Positions 31,366-39,623 are shown, counted from the first letter of the stretch. The stretch is 43,300 bases of DNA from Pseudolysinimonas_A sp041984585 (GCA_041984585.1 JBHIXX010000021.1:1-43300); one strand, 5' to 3'. The notes: generated by a model not told the origin, from the sequence alone. Translations and numbers: made by a program.

Positions 31366-31371
31366 TATGAT
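31366..31371 (+). promoter_or_regulatory. Probable -10 box (TATGAT) of the peroxiredoxin gene
   Basis: TATGAT matches the sigma-70 consensus at five of six positions and gives a leader of about 48 nt with a GGAAGGA ribosome binding site. Confidence 0.5.
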
Positions 31372-31425
31372 CGGGCGCTGGACTCGCCGGGAGACTCGAC
31401 CCGGCCGGAAGGACGAGACACCGCG

Positions 31426-31899
31426 ATGGCGCTGGAGAACGACACCCAGGCTCCCGACTTCGATCTGCCGAACCAGTTCGGGGAGCACGTGCTGCTGAGC
31501 GACTTCCGCGGCGTGAAGCCCGTCGTGCTGGTGTTCTTCCCGCTCGCCTTCTCGGGCGTCTGCACCGGCGAGCTGTGCGAGCTGCGCGACAACCTCGGGC
31601 TGTTCCGCGACAACGAGGTGGAGCTGATCGGCATCTCGGTCGACTCGAAGGCCACCCTGCGCGCGTTCGCCGAACAGGAGGGCTACGACTTCCAGCTGCT
31701 GGCCGACTTCTGGCCGCACGGCGCCGTCGCCAAGGAGTACGGCGTGTTCCTCGATGAGAAGGGCTTCGCCAACCGGGCGACCTTCGTGATCGACGCGAAG
31801 GGCGTCATCCGCGCGTCGTTCATCACCGCGCCGGGCGAGCCGCGCTCCATCGACGAGTACCGCGAGGCGCTCGAGCAGATCCGCGCCGTGCACGCCTAG
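31426..31899 (+). CDS. Peroxiredoxin, AhpE/BCP-like
   Basis: The 157-residue thioredoxin-fold peroxidase has the peroxidatic Cys46 in FFPLAFSGVCTGELC and a second Cys at 51, the spacing of atypical two-Cys BCP-type enzymes. It resembles mycobacterial AhpE in length and in the LAFSGVCTGELCELRD segment. It reduces hydroperoxides, probably with mycoredoxin or thioredoxin as partner. ATG 31426 has a clear ribosome binding site. The gene is divergent from aceE, and its TAG overlaps the stop of the convergent peptidase gene. Confidence 0.93.
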   Translation: MALENDTQAPDFDLPNQFGEHVLLSDFRGVKPVVLVFFPLAFSGVCTGELCELRDNLGLFRDNEVELIGISVDSKATLRAFAEQEGYDFQLLADFWPHGAVAKEYGVFLDEKGFANRATFVIDAKGVIRASFITAPGEPRSIDEYREALEQIRAVHA

Positions 31900-33806
31900 G
31901 GGATCGTCACCACCGCGTTGACGTAGTCGGCGTTGCCGCCGAAGTCGACGATCCACAGCTCCACGTAGAGCTGGGTGCCCGACTCGAGGTACTCCAGGCC
32001 GTACTGCAGGTTCGGCAGGTCGGCGTACAGGCCCACGTCGCTCGTCGGCGCCCACTCGGCCGAGCCGTCCTGCGCCAGCAGGATCACGAGCGGCTGGATG
32101 AGGCCGGTCGGCTCGACGCTCAGCTCGCCGTACGTGCCGGTGGTCGCCTCATACGCGTAGTAGGTCTCCGACACCACGGTGCCCGACCCGGCGTCGAGGG
32201 TGAGCGACAGGAGCGCGTTCTCCGACGGCGGGTCGGAGGAGCCCTGCGGCGGGTAGTAGGCGAGCGGCACGTCGACGGTCGCCGTGCCCGACTGCTCGTC
32301 CTGGTAGTACGCCATGTAGGCCGACGCGGCGTCCTCGCCGTCGCTGATCACCAGGTAGGTGAGGTCGTAGAACGCGGCGATCGTGCCGGTGCCGTCGGTC
32401 GAGACCTCGGCGGCCTGCTCGCCGAGCAGGCTGATCGTGCCGTCGTCGTTCACCAGTCCGTACTGCAGGTAGGAGTCGGCGACGTTCTGCTCGGCGCCCG
32501 CGCCGAACTGGCCGGTGACCACGACCCCGCCGTCGCCGAACTCGACCGTGGCGTCGTTGGAGACGAACTCGGGCAGCTGGTCCTGCGGGATCTGCGACCC
32601 GGCCTGGTAGTACGCGGCGAGGAAGTCGCTCCAGCCCGACGAGCCGTCGACGACCGCGTAGTCGGGGTTGTAGTAGGCCGTGCTCGGCGGGAAGTAGATC
32701 GACATCCCGGTGGCACCGCGGGTCGCCTGTCCGTCGACCTTGTCGAGGATGACGTCGTTGATCGCCCGCACCAGTGCGTCGGCCTCGTCGGCGACGTCGA
32801 GCGCGTCGATCCCGAGGTCGGCGGCGAGACCCGCGAGGTCCTTCATGTGGGTGTCGTACCGGGGGTCGGGGTTGGTGCCGAATCCGAGCGTCTCGGCCAG
32901 CGAGCGGCCGACGGCGGGCGCGATCCCGTCGACCCGCTCGACGAGCGCCGAGGTGAACGCGGCGAGCGCGTCGTCGACGTCGTCCATCCCGGTCAGGTCG
33001 GTGAGCGAGAGGGTGATCTCGTTCTCCTGCCCCTGCGCGAGCGCCTGCGCGGCGAAGCCGTCGATGATCGCAGAGCCGAGCTCCGCCGGCGTGCCGCCGC
33101 GGTAGGCCGTCTCGAGCGCCGTGTAGTCCCAGCCGTGGCCCGGCTCGAGCTCCTGCGAGGCGACCATCAGGTCGGCGTACGGCGCCATCGCGTGCGCGGT
33201 CTCCCACGTCGCCATCAGGCAGGCGTCGAAGCCCAGCAGGTCGAGCCGGTCGAGCCCGGCCTGCGTCAACCCCGACTCGATGCCCTCCTGCAGCTCGGCG
33301 AGGGTGAGGTGGTCGTGGTCGTGCGACAGGTCGCCGCCGACGCCCGGCCAGGAGGCGCCGTGGTCGGAGATGATGAGCGCGTAGTTCGCGGCGGGGTAGG
33401 CGAGGATCGACTCGCGGATGAATCCGGCCAGGATCGACGGATCGCCGGTGTTCACGGGGCCCAGGTCGGCCAGCTCCTCCGCGCCGCCCTTCTGGATCTC
33501 GACGACCTTCGCGCCGGTCCAGTCGGGCAGTCCGAGCACCGTGCGGTCGGTGAAGCCCTCGGCACGGTCGATGAACGAGACCAGGTTGAAGCCGGGCTGC
33601 GTGCCGACCTGCCCCATCTCCTCGACGTCGTCGAGCAGGAACGGCTCGAGGTTGGTGTCGGCGATCTCGAACGTCATCACCGTCCACGAGTCGGGCGCCT
33701 GGAAGCCGCCCGGCGTGCCCACGACGCCGCCGACGCATCCGGTCAGGCCGCCCGTGGCGACGAGGGCGGCGAGAGCGCCGGCGAGGATGCGCGGAGTGCG
33801 GGGCAT
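31896..33806 (-). CDS. Clostripain-related (family C11) cysteine peptidase, lipoprotein
   Basis: The 636-residue protein has a signal peptide with lipobox LTGC (Cys24), so it should be anchored outside. The caspase-like catalytic pair is visible as His149 in ALIISDHGASW and Cys196 in LLGFDACLMAT, as in clostripain. The domain ends near residue 400 with GMSIYFPP and YNPDYAVVDGSSGWSDFLAAY. The last 200 residues are beta-rich and of unknown role. ATG 33806 has GGAAAGG 7 nt upstream. Specificity for Arg, as in clostripain, cannot be concluded. Confidence 0.9.
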   Translation of the reverse strand: MPRTPRILAGALAALVATGGLTGCVGGVVGTPGGFQAPDSWTVMTFEIADTNLEPFLLDDVEEMGQVGTQPGFNLVSFIDRAEGFTDRTVLGLPDWTGAKVVEIQKGGAEELADLGPVNTGDPSILAGFIRESILAYPAANYALIISDHGASWPGVGGDLSHDHDHLTLAELQEGIESGLTQAGLDRLDLLGFDACLMATWETAHAMAPYADLMVASQELEPGHGWDYTALETAYRGGTPAELGSAIIDGFAAQALAQGQENEITLSLTDLTGMDDVDDALAAFTSALVERVDGIAPAVGRSLAETLGFGTNPDPRYDTHMKDLAGLAADLGIDALDVADEADALVRAINDVILDKVDGQATRGATGMSIYFPPSTAYYNPDYAVVDGSSGWSDFLAAYYQAGSQIPQDQLPEFVSNDATVEFGDGGVVVTGQFGAGAEQNVADSYLQYGLVNDDGTISLLGEQAAEVSTDGTGTIAAFYDLTYLVISDGEDAASAYMAYYQDEQSGTATVDVPLAYYPPQGSSDPPSENALLSLTLDAGSGTVVSETYYAYEATTGTYGELSVEPTGLIQPLVILLAQDGSAEWAPTSDVGLYADLPNLQYGLEYLESGTQLYVELWIVDFGGNADYVNAVVTIP

Positions 33807-33857
33807 CCGTGTGCCTTTCCTGCTGCGGAATCGAGTGATGCTCTGGCGAGCAGGCTC

Positions 33858-33863
33858 AGGATA
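33858..33863 (-). promoter_or_regulatory. -10 box (TATCCT) of the peptidase gene
   Basis: TATCCT on the minus strand (33863-33858) leaves a leader of about 45 nt before ATG 33806. Confidence 0.45.
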
Positions 33864-33884
33864 TTCCGTTCGATCGGGGTCGGA

Positions 33885-33890
33885 TACCAT
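33885..33890 (+). promoter_or_regulatory. -10 box (TACCAT) of tRNA-Val
   Basis: TACCAT fits TAnnnT and lies 10 nt before the tRNA. Confidence 0.45.
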
Positions 33891-33900
33891 CGGGGCGCCG

Positions 33901-33973
33901 GGGCTCTTAGCTCAGCTGGTAGAGCGCTTCGTTTACACCGAAGATGCCGGGGGTTCGAGTCCCTCAGGGCCCA
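33901..33973 (+). tRNA. tRNA-Val (anticodon TAC)
   Basis: Complete cloverleaf: acceptor GGGCTCT pairs with AGGGCCC (33966-33972), with discriminator A33973. The anticodon arm CTTCG-TTTACAC-CGAAG carries TAC, and the T arm has GTTCGAGT. CCA is not fully encoded. The tRNA is transcribed toward the ATPase gene. Confidence 0.97.
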
Positions 33974-34054
33974 CCGTGCGGCGTCCGCGTCGCGGGACCT
34001 CCGGCCCGGGTGCCGCCCGACCCGGCGGGGTTGACTCGACGAGGAGGTTCCCGG

Positions 34055-35953
34055 ATGTCGTCGACCGATCGCGCGCGCCGCCCGCGCCTCGCGGAGCTCG
34101 CCGCCCGCTATCCGGGCGTTGTCGTCGTTCTGCTCGCGGGCGTCGTCGCGGGAGCGCTCGCGCTCGCCGGACAGCCCGACGCCGCGGCGTTCGTCGGCTC
34201 GGCGGCCGCGCTCGGCATCGCGCTGGTGCAGGCGATCGGCATGATCCGCGAGTTCCGAGCCGGCCACTGGGGGCTCGACGTGCTCGCGCTGCTGGCGATC
34301 GGCAGCACCGTCGCCGTCGGCGATCCATGGGCGGCGCTCGTCGTCGCGCTGATGATCACGGGGGGCGAGGCGCTGGAGGACTACGCCGGGCAGCGCGCGC
34401 GCCGCCAGGTGACCGCTCTGCTGGAGCGGGCGCCCCAGCTCGCGCTGCGGGTGCGCGGCGCGGAGACCGTCGAGGTGCCCGTGGAGAGCGTCGTGCCGGG
34501 CGAGGTGCTGCTGGTGCCGCCGGGCGGCGTGGTGCCGGTCGACGGCGAGCTGCTCGACGCGGGGGAGTTCGACGAGTCGTCGATCACCGGGGAGAGCCTG
34601 CCGGTGGCCCGGCCGGCGGGCGACGAGGTGCCGAGCGGGGCCGTCAACGGGGGCACCGCGGTGCGCGTGCGTGCGGTCGCCGCGTCCGCCGACAGCCAGT
34701 ATCAGCGCATCGTCGCCCTCGTCGAGGGCGCGGCCGAGAGCCGCTCCCGGTACGTGCGGATCGCCGATCGGGTGGCCGTGCCGTTCACCGTCGTCGCGGT
34801 GGCGATCGCGCTGATCGCCTGGCTCGTCTCCGGCGACCCGGTGCGCATCGCCGAGGTGCTCGTGCTCGCCACGCCCTGCCCGCTGCTCATCGCCGCGCCG
34901 GCCGCGTTCGTCGCCGGGATGGGGCGGGCCGCCAAGGAGGGCGTCATCGTGAAGGACGGCGAGACCCTCGAGCGTCTCGCCACGCTGCGCACGGTCGCCG
35001 TCGACAAGACCGGCACGCTGACCCTGGGCCGCCCCGCCGTCGAGCGCGTCGAGGTCGCGCCCGGCTCGACCGAGGCCGAGGTGCTGGGCATCGCGGCGGG
35101 GCTCGAGTCGGCGTCGAGCCACGTGCTCGCCCGTGCGATCGTCGACGCCGCGGCGACCCGGGGCGTGGTGCCCGCCGAGGTGCGCGCGGTGACCGACGAG
35201 ACCGGCTTCGGGCTGCGCGGCCGGCTCGGCGAGCGCGAGGTGGCGATCGGACGCGCCGGATTCGTCGCGGACTCCGGGGAGTCGTCGTCGGTGTCCGACG
35301 GCGAGACCGCGGTGCTGGTCGCGCTCGACGGCCGCGGCATCGGCCGCGTCGTGCTGCGCGATCCGGTGCGCCCCGACGCCGCCGCGACCGTCGCCGAGCT
35401 CCGCTCGCTCGGTGCCGCCCACGTCGTCATGCTCACCGGCGATCTGCCGGGCACGGCGGCGGTGGTCGCGGGCCGCGTCGGCATCGACGACGTGCGCGCC
35501 GAACTGCTGCCGGGCGACAAGGCGGCGGCGGTCGCCGCGCTGCCCGACCGCCCCGTGCTCATGGTCGGCGACGGCGTGAACGACGCCCCCGTGCTCGCCG
35601 CCGCCGACGTCGGGGTCGCGATGGGCGCCCGCGGCGCGACCGCGGCGGGCGAGAGCGCCGACGCCGTGGTGCTGGTCGACGCCATCCACCCGGTCGCCGC
35701 GGCGGTGCGCACGGCACGGCGCACGCGGCGGATCGCCACCCAGAGCGTCGCCATCGGGGTCGGGCTGAGCGTCGCCGGGATGCTCGTCGCCGCGTTCGGC
35801 GTGGTGCCCGCGCTCGCCGGGGCGCTCGTGCAGGAGGCGATCGATATCGTGACGATCCTCAACGGACTGCGCGCCGCGGGAGGCGGGCGCCGCGCGGGTG
35901 GAGCCGCGGCGTCGCCCGAGCCGGCTCAGAGCCCGACGACTTCCGCCGTCTGA
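34055..35953 (+). CDS. P1B-type heavy-metal ATPase with TPCPL motif
   Basis: The 632-residue pump has TGES (178-181), the transmembrane ion motif TPCPL (273-277), the phosphorylated Asp317 in DKTGTLT, an SSH motif in place of the SEHP loop near residue 363 and GDGVNDAP. No N-terminal metal-binding (HMA) domain is present. The motif is TPC rather than CPC or SPC, a less studied subgroup whose metal I cannot name. GAGGAGG (34041-34047) precedes ATG 34055. Residues from about 609 to the end are encoded inside an 89-bp repeat that recurs at the ackA end, and the low-complexity tail GGGRRAGGAAASPEPA is probably dispensable. Confidence 0.92.
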   Translation: MSSTDRARRPRLAELAARYPGVVVVLLAGVVAGALALAGQPDAAAFVGSAAALGIALVQAIGMIREFRAGHWGLDVLALLAIGSTVAVGDPWAALVVALMITGGEALEDYAGQRARRQVTALLERAPQLALRVRGAETVEVPVESVVPGEVLLVPPGGVVPVDGELLDAGEFDESSITGESLPVARPAGDEVPSGAVNGGTAVRVRAVAASADSQYQRIVALVEGAAESRSRYVRIADRVAVPFTVVAVAIALIAWLVSGDPVRIAEVLVLATPCPLLIAAPAAFVAGMGRAAKEGVIVKDGETLERLATLRTVAVDKTGTLTLGRPAVERVEVAPGSTEAEVLGIAAGLESASSHVLARAIVDAAATRGVVPAEVRAVTDETGFGLRGRLGEREVAIGRAGFVADSGESSSVSDGETAVLVALDGRGIGRVVLRDPVRPDAAATVAELRSLGAAHVVMLTGDLPGTAAVVAGRVGIDDVRAELLPGDKAAAVAALPDRPVLMVGDGVNDAPVLAAADVGVAMGARGATAAGESADAVVLVDAIHPVAAAVRTARRTRRIATQSVAIGVGLSVAGMLVAAFGVVPALAGALVQEAIDIVTILNGLRAAGGGRRAGGAAASPEPAQSPTTSAV

Positions 35954-35968
35954 CGCACGATCTCGCGC
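35880..35968. repeat. 89-bp direct repeat, copy 1 (ATPase 3' end)
   Basis: Identical to 36363-36451 at 88 of 89 positions (G at 35959 against A at 36442). It covers the last 24 codons of the ATPase and the sequence that, in copy 2, is the last 14 codons of ackA. Confidence 0.95.
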
Positions 35969-36053
35969 GGCTCGCGTTCTGTTGGGGGCCGCTGAGCGAG
36001 CTGGCGCCGGTCGAGGCGTCCGAGAGGGGAGCGCGCGGGGCATGCGTGGGCGG

Positions 36054-36059
36054 TACCCT
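36054..36059 (+). promoter_or_regulatory. -10 box (TACCCT) in the inserted segment
   Basis: TACCCT is followed by 6 nt and an ATG at 36066, the leaderless spacing seen elsewhere in the window. Confidence 0.45.
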
Positions 36060-36065
36060 CCGCCT

Positions 36066-36089
36066 ATGTCCAGGCCGGGGTCGGGGTGA
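36066..36089 (+). CDS. 7-codon leaderless upstream ORF
   Basis: ATG 36066 lies 6 nt behind TACCCT and reads MSRPGSG before TGA 36087-36089. The stop overlaps the GTG at 36086 of the membrane protein gene, so translation of the second could depend on the first. It is short and may be chance. Confidence 0.35.
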   Translation: MSRPGSG

Positions 36090-36325
36090 GTCCCGTGGAG
36101 AGTGTCGTCGGGATCGTCCTGCTCTTCGTCATCGGCGGAATTGTGCTGTGGCTGGCTACCGTCGGCTGGGGTCACGTGCTGAACGGGAGCTCACGCCTAT
36201 CCCGTGAAGACGGCGGCACTCGGTACGCGCAGTACATGCGCGCGATCGTCGTGCTGGTCGCGATCATCGTGCTGGTCGCTGCTGTGGTGCTGGCTGCGGT
36301 CGTACTTCCCCGCACTGTTGGCTGA
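36086..36325 (+). CDS. Small two-helix membrane protein in the inserted segment (79 aa)
   Basis: The 79-residue product has membrane helices at about 7-26 and 53-75, separated by a charged loop with RLSREDGGTRYAQYMR, so both ends should face the same side. Codon use includes several A/T-ending codons (ATT, CTA, TCA, GAA, ACT) that are rare in neighbours. GTG 36095 is an alternative start with GGTGAG upstream. No family is recognised. It lies wholly within the low-GC insert and is probably acquired. Confidence 0.65.
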   Translation: MSPVESVVGIVLLFVIGGIVLWLATVGWGHVLNGSSRLSREDGGTRYAQYMRAIVVLVAIIVLVAAVVLAAVVLPRTVG

Positions 36326-36339
36326 CCTCAGCGCCGGGT

Positions 36340-36368
36340 CGCCTCGTTCATGAACCCCGAGCGAGGCG
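36340..36368 (+). terminator. Inverted repeat after the small membrane gene
   Basis: CGCCTCG and CGAGGCG pair over 7 bp; the right arm crosses the start of repeat copy 2 and the loop contains TTCATGAA. Confidence 0.35.
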
Positions 36369-36451
36369 GGCGCCGCGCGGGTGGAGCCGCGGCGTCGCCC
36401 GAGCCGGCTCAGAGCCCGACGACTTCCGCCGTCTGACGCACAATCTCGCGC
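36363..36451. repeat. 89-bp direct repeat, copy 2 (ackA 3' end)
   Basis: Carries the last 14 codons of ackA (36409-36451) plus 46 bp that correspond to the ATPase C-terminal coding sequence of copy 1. Confidence 0.95.
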
Positions 36452-37518
36452 TCCTCGTCGGTCGGGATGACGAGCACCGGCACCGTGGAGCCGTCGGGGG
36501 AGATCGCCCGCGCGTCGCGGTCGGAGGAGGCGTTGCGCGCCGGATCGACGGCGAGCCCGAGCAGGTCGAGCCCGGCGAGCGTGCGCTCGCGGACCAGCGC
36601 GTTGTTCTCGCCGACGCCCGCGGTGAACACCACGGCGTCGAGGCGGCCGAGCACGGCGGCGAACGCGCCGATGTAGCGCCGCAGCCGGTGCACGTAGACG
36701 TCGAGCGCGAGCCGGGCCGCGTCGTCGCCGCCGTCGGCGGCCGCCAGCACGTCGCGCAGGTCCGCGCTGCCGGCGAGTCCCCGCATCCCGCTGCCGCGCT
36801 GCAGCAGCTCGTCGACCTCGTCCACCGTCATCCCGGCGCGCAGCAGGTGGATCAGCGCGCCCGCGTCGATGTCGCCGCCGCGGGTGCCCATCACGAGGCC
36901 CTCCAGCGGCGTGAAGCCCATCGACGTGTCGACCGAGCGGCCGCCGTCGATGGCCGCGGCGGAGGCGCCGTTGCCGAGGTGCAGCACGATCATCCGCAGC
37001 TCGGCGAGCGGGCGGCCCAGGAAACGCGCCGTCTCCGCCGACACGTAGCGGTAGGAGATGCCGTGGAAGCCGTAGCGGCGGATGCCGTGCCGCTGCGCCA
37101 CGTCGCGGTCGATCGCGTAGGTGCGGGCCGCCGCGGGCAGGTCGGCGTGGAAGGCGGTGTCGAAGACGGCGACGCCGGGCACCCCGGGCAGCGCCTCGCG
37201 GGCGGCGCGGATGCCGGCCAGCGCCGGCGGGTTGTGCAGCGGCGCCAGCTCGGCGAGGGCGTCGATCCGCTCCTCGACCCGCGCGTCGATCGCCGTCGCC
37301 GCCGTGAAATCGGCACCACCGTGCACGACGCGGTGCCCGACGGCGTCGATCGGGCCCTCCGGCAGTTCGGCCAGCACCCGGGCGATCGCGTCCCCGTGCC
37401 CGCCCGCCTCGACCCGCTCGACGAGTCCCGCCGCGAGGGTGCGCTCCGACCCCGTTTCGACCAGGCGGAACTTCACCGACGACGAGCCCGAGTTGAGGGC
37501 CAGGATGCGCGCGCTCAC
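36409..37518 (-). CDS. ackA: Acetate kinase
   Basis: The 369-residue enzyme makes acetate and ATP from acetyl phosphate. Visible motifs are LNSGSSSVKF (8-17), HRVVHGG, RYGFHGISY, LHLGNGAS and DTSMGFTPLEGLVMGTRGGDID. It is about 30 residues shorter than the Escherichia coli enzyme, mainly in the first half. GTG 37518 overlaps the pta stop by 4 nt. The last 14 codons lie within the second copy of the 89-bp repeat, so the gene end is intact despite the insertion. Confidence 0.97.
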   Translation of the reverse strand: MSARILALNSGSSSVKFRLVETGSERTLAAGLVERVEAGGHGDAIARVLAELPEGPIDAVGHRVVHGGADFTAATAIDARVEERIDALAELAPLHNPPALAGIRAAREALPGVPGVAVFDTAFHADLPAAARTYAIDRDVAQRHGIRRYGFHGISYRYVSAETARFLGRPLAELRMIVLHLGNGASAAAIDGGRSVDTSMGFTPLEGLVMGTRGGDIDAGALIHLLRAGMTVDEVDELLQRGSGMRGLAGSADLRDVLAAADGGDDAARLALDVYVHRLRRYIGAFAAVLGRLDAVVFTAGVGENNALVRERTLAGLDLLGLAVDPARNASSDRDARAISPDGSTVPVLVIPTDEEREIVRQTAEVVGL

Positions 37519-39623
37519 GCCTGCTCCTCCGGCGCGGCGTCGTCGTCGCCCTGCGCCTGGATCGCGGTGATCGCGATGGTGTTCACGATGTCGCGGACGA
37601 GCGCGCCCCGCGACAGATCGTTGACCGGCTTCGCGAGCCCCTGCAGCACGGGCCCGATCGCGACCGCGCCCGCCGAGCGCTGCACGGCCTTGTAGGTGTT
37701 GTTGCCGGCATCCAGATCGGGGAACACGAACACGGTCGCGCGCCCGGCGACATCCGAGTCGGGCAGCTTCGCCGCGGCGACGACCGGGTCGGCCGCCGCG
37801 TCGTACTGGATGGGACCCGCGACCGGCAGGCCGGGCTCGCGCTCGCGCACCAGCGCGGTCGCCGCGCGCACCTGGTCGACCTCGCCGCCCGATCCGGACT
37901 CCCCGGTGGAGTAGCTGAGCATCGCCACGCGCGGGTCGATGCCGAATCGGCGCGCGGTCGCCGCCGCCGAGACGGCGATGTCGGCGAGCTGCTCGACCGT
38001 CGGCTCCGGGATGACGGCGCAGTCGCCGTAGACGAGCACGCGGTCGGCGAGGGCCATGAGGAACACGCTCGACACCACGGAGACGCCGGGCGCCGTCTTC
38101 ACGAACTCGAAGGCGGGTCGGATGGTGTGCGCCGTCGTGTGCCGGGCGCCCGAGACCATCCCGTCGGCCAGGCCGAGGTGCACCATCATCGTGCCGAAGT
38201 ACGACACGTCGGTCACCGTCTCGGCGGCGCTCTCCGGCGTGACGCCCTTGTGCGCGCGCAGGCGGTGATACTCGTCCGCGAAGCGCGCGCCGAGGTCGGG
38301 GTCGAGCGGCGAGAGCAGGTCGACGCCGTCGAGGTCGAGCCCTAGCTCCGCGGCGCGCGCGCGGATGGCGTTGGGGTCGCCGAGCACGGTGAGCCGCGCC
38401 AGGCCGCGCCGGGTCACGATCGCCGCCGCCTCGAGGATGCGGTCGTCGTTGCCCTCCGGCAGCACGATGCGCATCGGACGGGACCGGGCGCGCTCGGCGA
38501 GCAGGTGCTCGAACCGGGTCGGCGTCATCACCGGCGGCGGGGCGGCGCGCACCGCGCCGAGGATGTCCTGCGCGTCGACGTGCCGGGCGAACAGCTCCTC
38601 CGCGACCCGGTACTTCTGCGGGGAGTCCGCGGCGAGCAGGCTGCGCGTCGTGCTCAGCCGCAGCGCCGTCGTGTAGCTGTCGAGCTCGGTGGTCGCCATC
38701 GGCGGCGCGCCGTGCACGCCGTCGATCACTGCCTGCACGGCCGGGGCGATCGGCACGCCGCCGTTGATCAGCACCCCGGCGAGCTGCGGCGACGTCGCCG
38801 ACGCGTGGGCGACGAGCACCCCGAGCAGGGCGTCGGAGCGGTCCGCCGGCACGATGACCAGGGCGTCGGCCGCCAGCTTCGGCAGCACGTGCTCGACGCT
38901 CATCCCGGCGAGCACAGTGGTCGGCACCGGGCGGAGCCGGTCGACCGCGGTGACCGTGACCGGCATCGCGTCGACCGCGTCGAGCAGCGCGCCCAGCAGG
39001 GGAGCGGTGAGCGCGCGGTCCTCCGCGATGGCGCGCACCGGGATGCCGTCCGCCACCGCCGCGACCGCGGCCACGGCGTCGTCGAGGGATCCGGGGTCGG
39101 CGCGGTTCACGACGATGGCGGCGACGCTCGCGTGCTCGTGGCGCAGCTCGGCGAGCGCGATGGTCGCCGCCTCGGCGATCTCGGAGGGCTCACGCGGCGC
39201 GTCGTCGGAGGTCTGCCCGCGCACGACCAGCACCACCGGGGCGCCCAGGTTGGCGGCGATGCGGGCGTTGTCGGCGAGCTCGGTGGGGGCGGCCACCCCG
39301 GTGTAGTCGGAGCCGAGCACGAGCAGCCAGTCGGCGCGCTCGCCCAGGTCGTCGGCGGTGTCGACGATGCGGCGCAGCGCCTCGTCGGGATCGGAGCGCA
39401 GCAGCGCGCTCGGCACGCCCAGTCCGTCGGCGGCCGGGATGCCGGCATCCGCCCGTTCGGCCATCGCGGCGACCATGGCGTCGTCGCCCTCGGCGGAGCG
39501 GAGGACGGGGCGGAAGACCGCGACCCGCTCTCCGGCGTCGGCGAGCGCGGCGAGCAGACCCACCGCCACCGTCGACTTGCCGGTGCGGCCCTCGGCGGAA
39601 GTCACGTACACGCGGTTCGGCAC
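37515..39623 (-). CDS. pta: Phosphate acetyltransferase (long form with P-loop and DRTGG domains)
   Basis: The 702-residue enzyme converts acetyl-CoA to acetyl phosphate. The N-terminal BioD-like P-loop domain has SAEGRTGKST (9-18), the middle part is a DRTGG-type regulatory domain, and the C-terminal third holds the PTA domain with RPMRIVLPEGNDDRIL, GLADGMVSGARHTTA and FPDLDAGNNTYKAVQRSAGA. GTG 39623 lies 6 nt behind a TAGCCT box without a ribosome binding site. It is followed by ackA with a 4-nt overlap, giving overflow from acetyl-CoA to acetate. Confidence 0.97.
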   Translation of the reverse strand: MPNRVYVTSAEGRTGKSTVAVGLLAALADAGERVAVFRPVLRSAEGDDAMVAAMAERADAGIPAADGLGVPSALLRSDPDEALRRIVDTADDLGERADWLLVLGSDYTGVAAPTELADNARIAANLGAPVVLVVRGQTSDDAPREPSEIAEAATIALAELRHEHASVAAIVVNRADPGSLDDAVAAVAAVADGIPVRAIAEDRALTAPLLGALLDAVDAMPVTVTAVDRLRPVPTTVLAGMSVEHVLPKLAADALVIVPADRSDALLGVLVAHASATSPQLAGVLINGGVPIAPAVQAVIDGVHGAPPMATTELDSYTTALRLSTTRSLLAADSPQKYRVAEELFARHVDAQDILGAVRAAPPPVMTPTRFEHLLAERARSRPMRIVLPEGNDDRILEAAAIVTRRGLARLTVLGDPNAIRARAAELGLDLDGVDLLSPLDPDLGARFADEYHRLRAHKGVTPESAAETVTDVSYFGTMMVHLGLADGMVSGARHTTAHTIRPAFEFVKTAPGVSVVSSVFLMALADRVLVYGDCAVIPEPTVEQLADIAVSAAATARRFGIDPRVAMLSYSTGESGSGGEVDQVRAATALVREREPGLPVAGPIQYDAAADPVVAAAKLPDSDVAGRATVFVFPDLDAGNNTYKAVQRSAGAVAIGPVLQGLAKPVNDLSRGALVRDIVNTIAITAIQAQGDDDAAPEEQA

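Larger units (their letters stand above)
35969..36362. mobile_element. 394-bp inserted segment between direct repeats
   Basis: This unique segment separates the two repeat copies. By counting rows 36121-36300, GC is about 65%, against roughly 78 to 85% in ATPase and ackA rows counted for comparison. It holds a promoter-like box, a 7-codon ORF and a small membrane protein gene, but no integrase or transposase. It may be the remnant of an integrated element or a junction duplication. Confidence 0.55.

Noticed and set aside
28522..31899. 1125-codon open frame antisense to aceE
   Set aside because: Its only meaningful part is the C-terminal 157 residues, which are the peroxiredoxin starting at 31426; the rest is the reverse of aceE.
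33743..36175. 810-codon frame antisense to the P-type ATPase
   Set aside because: His/Arg/Asp-rich shadow without domain motifs; the plus strand has the complete ATPase.
33901..36451. Integrative island anchored in tRNA-Val
   Set aside because: No repeat of the tRNA 3' end is found downstream and no integrase is present; the 89-bp repeats lie in the ATPase/ackA ends instead.
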